The position numbers and the translations under genes were made by a program. Below are positions 41,213 through 49,425 of a stretch of DNA of 64,000 nt, in pieces. The DNA lies in the NCBI RefSeq assembly GCF_036014115.1, contig NZ_CP107913.1, forward strand, positions 1,922,001-1,986,000, read 5' to 3'. Every line of letters starts with the position of its first letter. Position 1 is the first letter of the stretch. Origin of the DNA: Streptomyces sp. NBC_00448. Lineage in GTDB: Bacteria > Actinomycetota > Actinomycetes > Streptomycetales > Streptomycetaceae. The notes under the pieces were generated by a model. The model searched no databases, was not told the DNA's origin, and worked only from the letters and a program-made list of their open reading frames with translations.

Positions 41213-41916
41213 TGCCCGAATCCGACACCGAACGACTGCGTGAGACCTTCATCCGGGCCGCCGACGCCATCACCCCCTCACCTGTCCCGCTGGCCCGGAT
41301 CCACCGCACGGGACGGGTCAGGCGCCGCCGCACCGCCGTACTGACGGCCGCTGGCTGCGCCCTGTTGCTGGCACCCCTGACGGCTGTCGCGGTGCACCTG
41401 ACCGGACCCGCACCGGTGCCGGAGTCGCCCGCCGCCAGTGCCACGGCGGAGCCTGCCCCCCGGGTGGCCGCGCCGGGTACGGCGGTAATGCTCCCCTCAG
41501 GGGCGCGGGTGACTCTGGGGGCACCGCCCGCGAACGGGGGCGGCGGGCAGAGCGGAACCCTGTTTCCGGTTTCCTGGGTAACGCCCGCCACGGGGCAGTG
41601 GGGCCGCAGCGCAGCGACCGGGCCCGAGGCCGGCGTCGAATTCGACAGCAGCACTATGTCCGGAAGGCGATACCTCACCGGTACGTACGCCCTACAGGCG
41701 GCAGGGGCCCCGGTGCGGGTGGAGGTCATCACCACAGCCGAGACCGTCAGCGGGCAGATCCTGCACGCAACAACCGACGCCTCCACGGGGGTCTGGTACG
41801 CCGACCTCGGCAACGGCCCCCTGGTCACCCAGCCGTGGCAGCAACTGAAGAAGGTCACCTTCTACGACACACGGGGCAACGTCCTGGGGCAGTTCACTGC
41901 CTTCCAGGCCCGGTAG
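41209..41916 (+). CDS. Single-pass membrane protein, probable sigma-factor partner
   Basis: A 235-residue protein with a cytoplasmic N-terminus (SDTERLRETFIRAADAITPSPVPLARIHRTGRVRRRR), one membrane helix (TAVLTAAGCALLLAPLTAVAV) and an extracellular domain of about 170 residues. Topology and the coupled start just after a sigma gene fit an anti-sigma factor or co-sensor, but no zinc-binding HxxxCxxC motif is present. Similar one-helix proteins accompany SigE-family sigma genes in Streptomyces. The extracellular part has no recognised fold. Role is inferred from context. Confidence 0.7.
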   Translation: MMPESDTERLRETFIRAADAITPSPVPLARIHRTGRVRRRRTAVLTAAGCALLLAPLTAVAVHLTGPAPVPESPAASATAEPAPRVAAPGTAVMLPSGARVTLGAPPANGGGGQSGTLFPVSWVTPATGQWGRSAATGPEAGVEFDSSTMSGRRYLTGTYALQAAGAPVRVEVITTAETVSGQILHATTDASTGVWYADLGNGPLVTQPWQQLKKVTFYDTRGNVLGQFTAFQAR

Positions 41917-42032
41917 CACCCACCCCCGAGGATCATCGGGTGCCCGTAACTCGCCGTGCAGCATATCGTCCAGTCCAGGCGTGCCCCTGCGGAGTGCGAT
42001 GTGCACTGAACCTCCGCAGCGCGCTTGGTGCC

Positions 42033-42316
42033 GAGAGGATCGGCGTGGGCAGCCCCGCCTTACTCCCGGAAGAACCGCTACTCGCGGTGCTTCTCCGGGA
42101 CGACCGCCTTGATGCCGTGCTTGCGCAGGTAGGACCGCTTGAGGAGCGGAACACCGCCGACCGCTGCTTCCAGAGAGTCAAGACCTGGCGCGACGTGGCC
42201 ACCTGCTACAACCAGAGCGCGGAGAGCTTCGAGGACGGACTCCACCTCCGAGGCTCGATCATGTGGCTGAAGCAACCCACCTCAACCACATGATCCGAAC
42301 CCCGAACAGCTCCTAG
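42033..42316 (+). pseudogene. 3' remnant of an IS5-type transposase with an internal inverted segment
   Basis: On the plus strand, after YSRKNRY, the reading jumps to ERNTADRCFQRVKTWRDVATCYNQSAESFEDGL, the end of an IS5 transposase. The piece that should lie between (YLRKHGIKAVVPEKHR) is found on the minus strand at about 42083-42140. The fragment ends in a terminal repeat (42292-42316) nearly identical to that at 35569-35593. Confidence 0.68.
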
Positions 42317-42335
42317 GGTCTGTATGGAGTTGTGA

Positions 42336-42893
42336 TCAAGACTGTGATCCGAGGTGTCGGATCCAGAGCAGGCCGGCGCATAATTCGAGTCCGGCCTGGT
42401 AGCTTCCAGGCTTTTTGTCGTAGCGGACGGCGAGGCCGCGCCAGTCCTTGATCTTGTTGATGGTGCGTTCGACGCTGTTGCGGAGCTTGTACAGCTCCTT
42501 GTCGTAGGTGACGGGCCGTCCGCCACGTGAGCCGCGCTTCTTGCGGTGGGCGGCCTGGTCCTTCTTCTCGGGGATGACCGCTTTGATCCCGCGTTTGCGC
42601 AGGTGAGCACGGTTCTTGCGGGGAGGAGTACGCCTTGTCGCCGGCGACTGCGCCGGGCCGGGTGCGGGGTCGGCCGACCGGGCCGGGGACGCGGATCTTG
42701 TCCAGGACGGGGATGAACTGCGGACTGTCTCCCGCCTGACCTGCGGTGATCTTGAGCGAGAGGGGCAGGCACTGCGGAACGCAGGACAGGTGCGTCTTCG
42801 TGGTCAGTCCGCCGCGGGAACGCCCCAGGTCAGCGGCGGCGAGCCGGACTCTGCGGCGACGCCTCACGCGCCGTCGTTCCTCCCGCTCCAGAC
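42336..42893 (-). pseudogene. IS427-like transposase orfB, frameshifted
   Basis: The catalytic half of the transposase. From the upstream end it reads LGRSRGGLTTKTHLSC, SLKITAGQAGDSPQFIPVLDKIRV and GDKAYSSP, then shifts frame near 42625 within a C-run. It continues in another frame as HLRKRGIKAVIPEKKDQAAHRKKRG, NSVERTINKIKDWRGLAVRYDK and LELCAGLLWIRHLG. One extra C explains the break, so this copy cannot make active transposase. The normal orfA-orfB frameshift of the IS427 group lies upstream and is a separate event. Confidence 0.8.
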
Positions 42894-43310
42894 CTATCTG
42901 CCCGTCTTGTTCCCCGCTGGCTCCCCTTTTTCAGCGGCGGCCTTCTCCAATGCGTCCAGAGTCCCGGGCTCCATGATCATCCCGGCGGCATCATGATGGG
43001 CCCTCGCCGTGGTCGAGTCCACGCTGACCAGCGACAAGTCCACCAGGCCCCGCCTCGCCGCCTCGGCGATCGCACCCTGGAACACCGCAGTGAACACCCC
43101 GGCATCCCGCCACTGCCGAAACCGGCCGTACACGGTGGACCAGTGCCCGAACCGCTCGGGCAACTCCCGCCATTTCGCCCCGTTCCGAAACCGCCACACG
43201 ACGCCCTCGAAGTGCGCCCGCAGGTTCTCCGGATACGGACCGTACTCACCGACCGGCAGAAACGGGGAGACGAACTCCCACTCGGCATCCGAAAGTTGAG
43301 GTCGAGACAC
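42894..43310 (-). CDS. IS427-like transposase orfA (DUF4096-type)
   Basis: A 138-residue first-frame product of an IS5-family element. It reads RPQLSDAEWEFVSPFLPVGEYGPYPENLRAHFEGVVWRF from the second residue (split here by description), then ELPERFGHWSTVYGRFRQWRDAGVF and SVDSTTARAHHDAAG with the first catalytic Asp. It ends KGEPAGNKTGR in the place where this group normally shifts ribosomal frame into orfB. orfB is damaged, so the element should be immobile unless helped by another copy. Confidence 0.85.
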   Translation of the reverse strand: MSRPQLSDAEWEFVSPFLPVGEYGPYPENLRAHFEGVVWRFRNGAKWRELPERFGHWSTVYGRFRQWRDAGVFTAVFQGAIAEAARRGLVDLSLVSVDSTTARAHHDAAGMIMEPGTLDALEKAAAEKGEPAGNKTGR

Positions 43311-43441
43311 CCTACCGTTCTACCCCAAGGAGCCCGGCCCTCCCAGGCCGGGACCCCACGAGATCACAACTCCACACACGCCCTAGCTGGTGGCCCCGGA
43401 AAGGGAATGCCCGGCGCTCACGTGAACGGCAGACTGGCCCG

Positions 43442-44083
43442 ATGACCGCGACGGATGCCAAACCCGAACTCCATCTCTACCTCCAGTCCGCCCGGGACGC
43501 CCTGCTGTGGAAGATCGAGGGCCTGTCCGAGTACGACGCCCGCCGCCCGTTGACGCCGACGGGCACCAATCTCCTGGGCCTGGTCAAACACGTGACCGCC
43601 GCGGAGTTGGGCTACCTCGGTGACACCTTCGGGCGGCCGTCCGGCATGCTCGCGCCCTGGATGGACGAGAACGCCGAGCCCACGGACGACATGTGGGCCA
43701 CCGCCGACGAGTCACGCGCGCTCATCGTGGACAACTACCGCCGGGCGTGGGCGCACGCCGACGCGACGATCGAGGCGCTGCCGCTGGACACGGTCGGCAC
43801 GGTCCCGTGGTGGCCGGAGGGCCGTGGCGAGATCACGCTGCACCATGCCGTGGTACGCGTGATCTCCGACACCCACCGGCACGCCGGCCACGCCGACATC
43901 CTCCGCGAACTCCTGGACGGCAGCGTGGGAATGGCCGCGAACAACCTCGACGTGCCCCAGAACGAGCCGGCTTGGTGGGAGCAGCACCGAAACCGCCTGG
44001 AACAGGCCGCGATCCAGGCCGCCGCCCAGGCCGAAGCCGAGCAGACCCCCTGCCCCGCTGCCCCCACCAACCCGGTGGCGTAG
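43442..44083 (+). CDS. DinB/DUF664 family protein
   Basis: A 213-residue four-helix-bundle protein of the DinB superfamily. The metal-binding His positions can be seen in LGLVKHVTAAELGYLGD and in VISDTHRHAGHADILRELLDG. Such proteins include mycothiol- or bacillithiol-dependent transferases, so a mycothiol-linked role is plausible in an actinomycete, but the substrate is unknown. The C-terminus is an Ala/Glu-rich tail. It starts 55 bases after the IS end and has no obvious operon partner. Confidence 0.85.
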   Translation: MTATDAKPELHLYLQSARDALLWKIEGLSEYDARRPLTPTGTNLLGLVKHVTAAELGYLGDTFGRPSGMLAPWMDENAEPTDDMWATADESRALIVDNYRRAWAHADATIEALPLDTVGTVPWWPEGRGEITLHHAVVRVISDTHRHAGHADILRELLDGSVGMAANNLDVPQNEPAWWEQHRNRLEQAAIQAAAQAEAEQTPCPAAPTNPVA

Positions 44084-44125
44084 TCCCGTTGCGGATTGGG
44101 GACCCCAACACGGGCCACCCGCAGC

Positions 44126-44482
44126 TCAGTCCGCGTCCCCGAGGTCCACCCCGGAGAGCAGGAGCAGGTCCAGGAGGCGATCCAGGTCCCGCTCTCCGGG
44201 TTCGCCGCCGAGCACCGGGCCCAGCCCGACGAGGGCACCGCGCAGCCGCTCCCGTACGAGCGTGACGTCCAACCGGTGCTTCGCGGCGAGCCGTTGTGTC
44301 ACTTTCAGCGCCCGCGGCGAGCGCGACAACCGCTCCGCGAACTCCGCCGGAACCGGCGCCGCACTCGGGCTGCCCGCCGCGCTCAACGCCATCAGCGCCT
44401 TCGCCCTCCTCGCGGTCCCCGTCACCCTGACGTCCCTGCCCGCGCCGGCACCCCGGGCCGGGCCGGCACCCCCGCCCGGCAA
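44126..44482 (-). CDS. Conserved small hypothetical protein downstream of the ROK gene
   Basis: 118 residues, predicted helical in its second half (PAEFAERLSRSPRALKVTQRLAAKHRLDVTLVRERLRGALVGLG, quoted only in outline, then LDRLLDLLLLSGVDLGD). The start is a TTG four bases after the ROK stop; an ATG at 44392 gives a shorter form. Codon bias and helix periodicity support a real gene, probably co-transcribed with the ROK regulator. No domain is recognised, and I cannot assign a function. Confidence 0.55.
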   Translation of the reverse strand: MPGGGAGPARGAGAGRDVRVTGTARRAKALMALSAAGSPSAAPVPAEFAERLSRSPRALKVTQRLAAKHRLDVTLVRERLRGALVGLGPVLGGEPGERDLDRLLDLLLLSGVDLGDAD

Positions 44483-44486
44483 GCCA

Positions 44487-45728
44487 CTACGGTGACGGCT
44501 GCGTCAGCATCCGCCAGCCCGGCGCGTACGTGCCGTGCAGCACCAGGGACGCCGCGCCCACCGCCCCCACCGCCTCGCCGATCACGCTGCGCTCGACGGA
44601 GACGCGGCGGATCGCCCGGGCCACCGAGGTCGTGTTGACGGCGGCCTCGACCTCCTCGCACATGATCGCCTCGATGCCGCGCAGCGCCTCCCCGCCCAGC
44701 ACCACCCGGTCCACGTCGAGGAGGGCGACCGCGCCCCGCGCGGCCTGGCCGATACGGGCGGCGGCGATCCGGATGACGTCGCAGGCCGCGGGATCGCCAC
44801 GGCGGGCGGCCCGGCACAGCAGCTTCCAGTCCGCGTGCACGGACGCGTCGGCGAGGGCGAGCCCGAGCCGCTCGGCGACCGAACGGCCGTGCCGCTCCCG
44901 CAGATCGGCCAGCACCGCTGACGGACTCACGTACGGGCCGAGGCAGTTGGTGCCGCCGCAGTGGCAGACCCGGTGGCCGGGTTCCACGGCCATGTGCCCG
45001 AACTCCCCCGCGTTACTCGAATCCCCGTGCAGCACGGTGTTGTTGAGCACGATGCCGGCGCCGATGCCGGTGCCGAGGTAGACGAAGAGGAAGCTGCCGG
45101 CCCGGGCCCGGCCGCCGATCCAGCGTTCGCCTATGGCCGCCGCGGTCGCGTCGTTGTCCATCGCCACCGGCATCCCGGTGGCGGCGCCGAACATCTTCAG
45201 CAGCGGCACCCGGCCCCACCCGGGGAAGTTCGGCGGGAGCACAACGTCCCCGGCGGTGCCGTCGATCGGGCCGGGCGTGGCGATGCCGGTGCCCAGCAGC
45301 CGGGCCGGGTCCACCCGGGTCCTGGCGGTGAGCCGCTGCGCGGCGGCGGCCACCCGGGCCACCACGTCGGCCGGCTCGCCGGGGTGGACGAGCTTGACCC
45401 GGCGCGAGGCCAGCACCTCACCGGCCAGGTCGACCACGACGATCACCGCGGCGTCCGGATCGAGTTGCACCCCGACCGCGAAGGCCCCGTCGGCGCGCGG
45501 CGAGAGCAGGGTACGGCGTTTGCCGCCGCTGGAAGGGGCGTGCCCGGACTCCGTGATCAGGCCGGCCGCCAGCAGCCGGCGCACCACGTTGGAGACGGTC
45601 TGGCTGGTCAGCCCGGTCAGCGGCGCCAGTTCGACCCGGCTGACCTGCCCCGCGGTCCTGATCGCGTCCAGGATCACGGCCTGGTTGTAGCCCCCCACCC
45701 GGGGCAGGTTGGTTCCACCCTGCGTCAC
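44487..45728 (-). CDS. ROK family transcriptional repressor
   Basis: A 413-residue ROK repressor. The N-terminal winged helix reads NQAVILDAIRTAGQVSRVELAPLTGLTSQTVSNVVRRLL. The ROK sugar-kinase-like domain follows: GIATPGPIDG, MDNDATAAAIGERWIG, YLGTGIGAGIVLN and EFGHMAVEPG. The zinc motif is altered to CHCGGTNCLGPYVS. Start GTG 45728 was chosen because the family start VTQGGTNLPRVGGYNQ follows; an extension to 45869 is Arg/Gly-rich and unlikely. Divergent from a mannoside-type ABC importer whose promoter contains a palindrome, so it probably represses that operon in the absence of the sugar. Confidence 0.92.
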   Translation of the reverse strand: MTQGGTNLPRVGGYNQAVILDAIRTAGQVSRVELAPLTGLTSQTVSNVVRRLLAAGLITESGHAPSSGGKRRTLLSPRADGAFAVGVQLDPDAAVIVVVDLAGEVLASRRVKLVHPGEPADVVARVAAAAQRLTARTRVDPARLLGTGIATPGPIDGTAGDVVLPPNFPGWGRVPLLKMFGAATGMPVAMDNDATAAAIGERWIGGRARAGSFLFVYLGTGIGAGIVLNNTVLHGDSSNAGEFGHMAVEPGHRVCHCGGTNCLGPYVSPSAVLADLRERHGRSVAERLGLALADASVHADWKLLCRAARRGDPAACDVIRIAAARIGQAARGAVALLDVDRVVLGGEALRGIEAIMCEEVEAAVNTTSVARAIRRVSVERSVIGEAVGAVGAASLVLHGTYAPGWRMLTQPSP

Positions 45729-45971
45729 CGTCTCACGTCCTCTCCTCGCCGCGTCACGCCTCCCGCCCCGCGCCCAAGGCCCGCCCCGGGCCCGGGTCCT
45801 CGCTCCGCCGACGGCGCCGCATCCCCATTCCGCTTGGCCCGCCGCACTCCCCCGTCCTGCCGCGCACACGCCGCCCGCAAGCCCGCGAACACGCCCGTCG
45901 CCCCGCCGTTCCGCGCGCCCCGCATCCGCTTCCGCACCCCCCGACGGCGGGAAGTTTACATGTCAGAAGCG

Positions 45972-46000
45972 TTGACTTACTCCATCCATTGGATTTAGCT
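45972..46000 (+). promoter_or_regulatory. Promoter with ROK operator candidate
   Basis: TTGACT (45972-45977), 17-base spacer, TTAGCT (45995-46000). Inside the spacer lies ATCCA-T-TGGAT (45984-45994), an 11-bp palindrome well placed to block RNA polymerase. Transcription should start near 46007. Confidence 0.7.
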
Positions 46001-46005
46001 TCGCC

Positions 46006-46036
46006 GACAACCAGGGCGCCGTCCGCCCTGGTTGTC
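46006..46036 (+). promoter_or_regulatory. 5'-terminal hairpin of the ABC importer transcript
   Basis: GACAACCAGGGCG-CCGTC-CGCCCTGGTTGTC is a perfect 13-bp stem that begins at the predicted first base of the mRNA. It may be a second operator at DNA level or a 5' stem protecting the mRNA. Confidence 0.7.
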
Positions 46037-46146
46037 ATGGGGTTTCTCATCCGGGGCGCTCCGTGGCACACCCGCGACCCGTACCCGTCCCGCGCCCGCC
46101 AACACCGGTCGCGGGCCCCGTTCGGGCACTCCTCCGGAGGTTGAGC

Positions 46147-47529
46147 GTGCGCACGAGACTCACCGTTGCCACCGGCATCGCCGTTGTCACCGCAGTGCTG
46201 GCCGCGACCGCGTCAGGCTGCGGTTCCGGTTCCGGCAGTTCGGGCAAAACGATCAAGGTCGTTTACCAGAAGCAGCTGAACAGCAGCAACACGGTGCAGC
46301 CGAACTTCCTGGCCACGCAGGTCAAGGCGTTCGAGAAGGCGAACCCCGGCACCACGGTCAAACTCGTGCCCGTCACCGCGAGCGAGAACGACTACTACAC
46401 CAAGATCCAGCTGATGATGCGCTCCCCCGTGACCGCGCCCGACCTGGTCTACGAGGACACCGCCACCATCAACTCCGATGTGGCCAGCGGCTATCTGAAG
46501 CCGCTGGACAGCTACCTGGCGACGTGGAAGGACTGGAGCCAGTACGCGGCAGCGTCCAAGGCCGCGATGAAGTACGCCAAGGACGGCAAGACCTACGGCG
46601 TCCCGGACAACACCGACACCCGCGGCATCTGGTACAACAAGACGCTCCTCAAGCAGGCCGGGATAGCACTCCCGTGGCAGCCCAAGACGTGGGCCGACGT
46701 GCTCACCGCGGCCCGCACCATCAAGGCCAAGGTGCCCGGCGTCACCCCGATGAACCTGTACACCGGCACCGCCGGCGGCGAGCAGTCCTCCATGCAGGGC
46801 TTCGAGATGCTGCTGTACGGCACGCCGGCCGGCGGCAACTCCCTCTACGACGCCGCGCAGCAGAAGTGGGTGGTGGGCAGCTCCGGCTTCAAGGACTCGC
46901 TGAACTTCCTGCACACCGTCTACAGCGAGAACCTCGGCCCGAAGGTGCAGACGGCGCTCGGCGTCAACATCGGCGCCCAGGTCGGCACCGAGATGATCCC
47001 GCAGGGCAAGCTCGCCATCGACATCGACGGCTCCTGGATGCCCAACAACTGGATTCGCACCGGCCCGAAGCCGTGGCCGCAGTGGGAGACCACGATGGCC
47101 GAGACCGCGATGCCCACCCAGAACGGCCAGGGCAAGGGCAAGGTCAGCATGTCCGGCGGCTGGGCCTGGTCGATCCCGGCCAAGGCGAAGAACACCGATC
47201 TCGCCTGGAAGTTCCTCCAGTCGCTGGAGACCGAGTCGGCCTCGGCGCAGTGGAACAACGTCAACGCCACCATCCCGGTCCGCCAGGACGTCGCCGCCGA
47301 CCCGAAGTACCTCAAGGCGCTGCCCACCAACGAATTCCTCAGCTCGCTGGTCGCCGACACCTACTACCGGCCCGGCGTGCCCGCGTACACGCAGGTCTCC
47401 AGCGCCATCCAGAAGGCGATGGAGTCGGTGACGACCGGTCAAGCGTCCGTCGACAAGGCCGCAAGTACGTTCGACAACGATGTCAAGTCCGCGGTCGGCG
47501 CGAGCAACACCGTCCAGGGCGCCCAGTGA
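46147..47529 (+). CDS. Sugar-binding lipoprotein of ABC importer (GH38-linked)
   Basis: A 460-residue family 1 solute-binding protein. The signal peptide ends in the lipobox TASGC, so it is membrane-anchored outside the cell. The binding fold shows KAFEKANPGTTVKLVPVTASENDYYTKIQ, TYGVPDNTDTRGIWYNKTLLKQAG and WAWSIPAKAKNTDLAWKFL. GTG 46147 follows GGAGGTTGAGC; the frame is open upstream but lacks a signal-like start. It is the first gene of a coupled operon (binding protein, two permeases, alpha-mannosidase), so the ligand is probably an oligomannoside. Divergent from the ROK repressor. Confidence 0.93.
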   Translation: MRTRLTVATGIAVVTAVLAATASGCGSGSGSSGKTIKVVYQKQLNSSNTVQPNFLATQVKAFEKANPGTTVKLVPVTASENDYYTKIQLMMRSPVTAPDLVYEDTATINSDVASGYLKPLDSYLATWKDWSQYAAASKAAMKYAKDGKTYGVPDNTDTRGIWYNKTLLKQAGIALPWQPKTWADVLTAARTIKAKVPGVTPMNLYTGTAGGEQSSMQGFEMLLYGTPAGGNSLYDAAQQKWVVGSSGFKDSLNFLHTVYSENLGPKVQTALGVNIGAQVGTEMIPQGKLAIDIDGSWMPNNWIRTGPKPWPQWETTMAETAMPTQNGQGKGKVSMSGGWAWSIPAKAKNTDLAWKFLQSLETESASAQWNNVNATIPVRQDVAADPKYLKALPTNEFLSSLVADTYYRPGVPAYTQVSSAIQKAMESVTTGQASVDKAASTFDNDVKSAVGASNTVQGAQ

Positions 47530-48464
47530 CCTCGTCCACCGCCCCCGCCGCCGGCCGCAGGGGAGCCGGCGGCGGCAAGGCCGACCGCACGCCCCTGCCC
47601 GCCCCGGTCGCCGGGCTGCTGCGCGGCCTGCCGGTACTGCCGTCCGTCGTGCTGCTGGTGGTGTTCCTCGCCGGACCGATCGGGTACTGCGTCTACTACG
47701 CCTTCACCGACATGCAGCTCACCGGCGCGTCGGGCACCCACTTCACCGGACTGCACAACTTCTCCCGCGCCTTCGGCGACCCCGACTTCACCAACGCGGT
47801 CGAGCTGACCCTGATCTTCGTGGTCGGCTCGGCGGTGATCGGGCAGAACACGCTGGGGCTGGCCCTGGCCGTGCTGATGGAGAAGGCGTCCAAGCCGGTG
47901 CGGTCCTTCACCAGCGCCGTGGTGATCTCCGCCTGGGTGCTGCCGGAGGTGGTGGCCGGCTACCTGATGTACGCGTTCTTCTTCCAGCAGGGCTCGCTCA
48001 ACGCGATCCTGCACTTCCTGCACCTGCCGCAGCAGAACTGGCTCTACACGCTGCCGATCCTGGCCGTGTGCATCGCCAACGTGTGGCGCGGCACCGCGTT
48101 CTCGATGCTGGTGTTCTCCGCGGCGCTCGGTGATGTGCCGCGCGAGTTGGTGGAGGCTGCGGAGGTGGACGGCGCGAACCCGTGGCAGCGGCTGTGGCGG
48201 GTGACGCTGCCGGTGATCCGGCGTTCGATCCTGACCAACCTGATGCTGATCACGCTGCAGACGCTGTCGGTCTTCGGCCTGATCTACACGATGACCCGCG
48301 GCGGTCCGGGCAACAAGACCGAGACGCTGCCGATCTTCATGTACCAGCAGGCTTTCCAGAACAGCCTGATCGGCTACGGCACCGCGATCGCGCTGGTGCT
48401 GCTGGTGGTGGGGGCGCTGTTCTCGGCGGTGTACATCCGGATGCTGAAAGTCGAGGAGAACTGA
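47526..48464 (+). CDS. Carbohydrate ABC transporter permease 1
   Basis: A 312-residue MalF-type permease with a long basic N-terminal tail and about six helices. The EAA loop is ELVEAAEVDGANPWQRLWRVTLP. YTMTRGGPGNKTETLPIFMY near the end is typical. The GTG start at 47526 overlaps the binding-protein stop (GTGA). Its stop overlaps the next ATG (TGATG), so the three transport genes are tightly coupled. No dedicated ATPase gene is present; a shared MsiK-type ATPase is likely. Confidence 0.93.
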   Translation: MTSSTAPAAGRRGAGGGKADRTPLPAPVAGLLRGLPVLPSVVLLVVFLAGPIGYCVYYAFTDMQLTGASGTHFTGLHNFSRAFGDPDFTNAVELTLIFVVGSAVIGQNTLGLALAVLMEKASKPVRSFTSAVVISAWVLPEVVAGYLMYAFFFQQGSLNAILHFLHLPQQNWLYTLPILAVCIANVWRGTAFSMLVFSAALGDVPRELVEAAEVDGANPWQRLWRVTLPVIRRSILTNLMLITLQTLSVFGLIYTMTRGGPGNKTETLPIFMYQQAFQNSLIGYGTAIALVLLVVGALFSAVYIRMLKVEEN

Positions 48465-49357
48465 TGGCCGTCACCGACAGTCCGCCGATCGCGGCGGCGC
48501 CGGCCGCGGACCGTACGCGTCCCGGGCGCTCCCGGCGGAACCGGGCGCGGGCCAGCCGGGGCACGATCAACGTCGTCCTGCTGCTGTTCTCGGTGCTGTA
48601 CCTGGTGCCGCTGCTGTGGATGGTGCTGGCGTCCTTCAACGCGCACGCGTCGTTCAAGCTGTCGGTGCCGTCGCCGACCACCGCCAACTTCCGCCATGTG
48701 CTCACCTACGACACGACGTTCCGCCCGATGCTCAACGGCCTGCTGCTGTGCGGCGGCGGCACCCTGGTCTGCGTGGTGTGCTCGATCCTGGCCGCCTACC
48801 CGCTGTCCCGGTTCCGCTCGCGGCTGCGCCGGCCGTTCCTCTACACCATCCTGTTCAGCACCGGGTTGCCGATCACCGCGGTGATGATCCCGGTCTACAG
48901 CATGTTCGTGCAGGTCAACCTGATCGACTCGATGCCGGCCACCACGCTCTTCCTGGCCGCGTCCGCGCTGCCGTTCGGGATCTGGCTGATGAAGAACTTC
49001 ATGGACGGCGTGCCGGTGGTGCTGGAGGAGGCGGCCAGGATCGACGGCGCCAACTCCATGCAGGTGCTGTGGCGGATCGTGCTGCCGCTGATGTGGCCGG
49101 GCGTGATCGTGGTGACGATCTTCACCTTCATCAGCATGTGGGGGAACTTCTTCGTCCCCTTCATCCTGCTGCTGACGCCGGAGAAGCTGCCCGCCTCGGT
49201 GAGCGTCTTCAACTTCCTCAGCGCCCACGACTACACGCAGTACGGGCAGTTGTCCGCATTCTCGATCCTGTACTCGATTCCCGTCGTGATGCTCTACCTG
49301 GTGCTCGCCCGCCGGCTGGGCGGCGGCTTCGCGCTGGGCGGCGCGCTCAAGGGCTGA
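48464..49357 (+). CDS. Carbohydrate ABC transporter permease 2
   Basis: A 297-residue MalG-type permease. Helix 1 is INVVLLLFSVLYLVPLLWMVLASF. The EAA loop is VLEEAARIDGANSMQVLWRIVLPLMWPG. Helices near the end contain SILYSIPVVMLYLVLARRLGGGF. The ATG overlaps the previous stop. The alpha-mannosidase gene starts 68 bases later with GAGAGGGAGG before it, so transport and breakdown of the sugar are encoded together. Confidence 0.93.
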   Translation: MAVTDSPPIAAAPAADRTRPGRSRRNRARASRGTINVVLLLFSVLYLVPLLWMVLASFNAHASFKLSVPSPTTANFRHVLTYDTTFRPMLNGLLLCGGGTLVCVVCSILAAYPLSRFRSRLRRPFLYTILFSTGLPITAVMIPVYSMFVQVNLIDSMPATTLFLAASALPFGIWLMKNFMDGVPVVLEEAARIDGANSMQVLWRIVLPLMWPGVIVVTIFTFISMWGNFFVPFILLLTPEKLPASVSVFNFLSAHDYTQYGQLSAFSILYSIPVVMLYLVLARRLGGGFALGGALKG

Positions 49358-49425
49358 CCCGAGCCCGATTCGACCCGCCCGGCCGACCCCGGGCACGCAC
49401 CCACCGAGAGGGAGGGCCCCCTTCC

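Larger units (their letters stand above)
42317..43382 (-). mobile_element. IS5 family (IS427-like) insertion sequence with CTAG target duplication
   Basis: Terminal inverted repeats: left TGGAGTTGTGATC starting at 42325, right the same 13-mer on the minus strand, both preceded by GG(T/C)(C/G)TGT(A/G). CTAG flanks both ends (42313-42316 and 43383-43386). Length 1066 bp. The left target site is the end of another IS5-type fragment, so this element landed in an IS. Confidence 0.85.
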
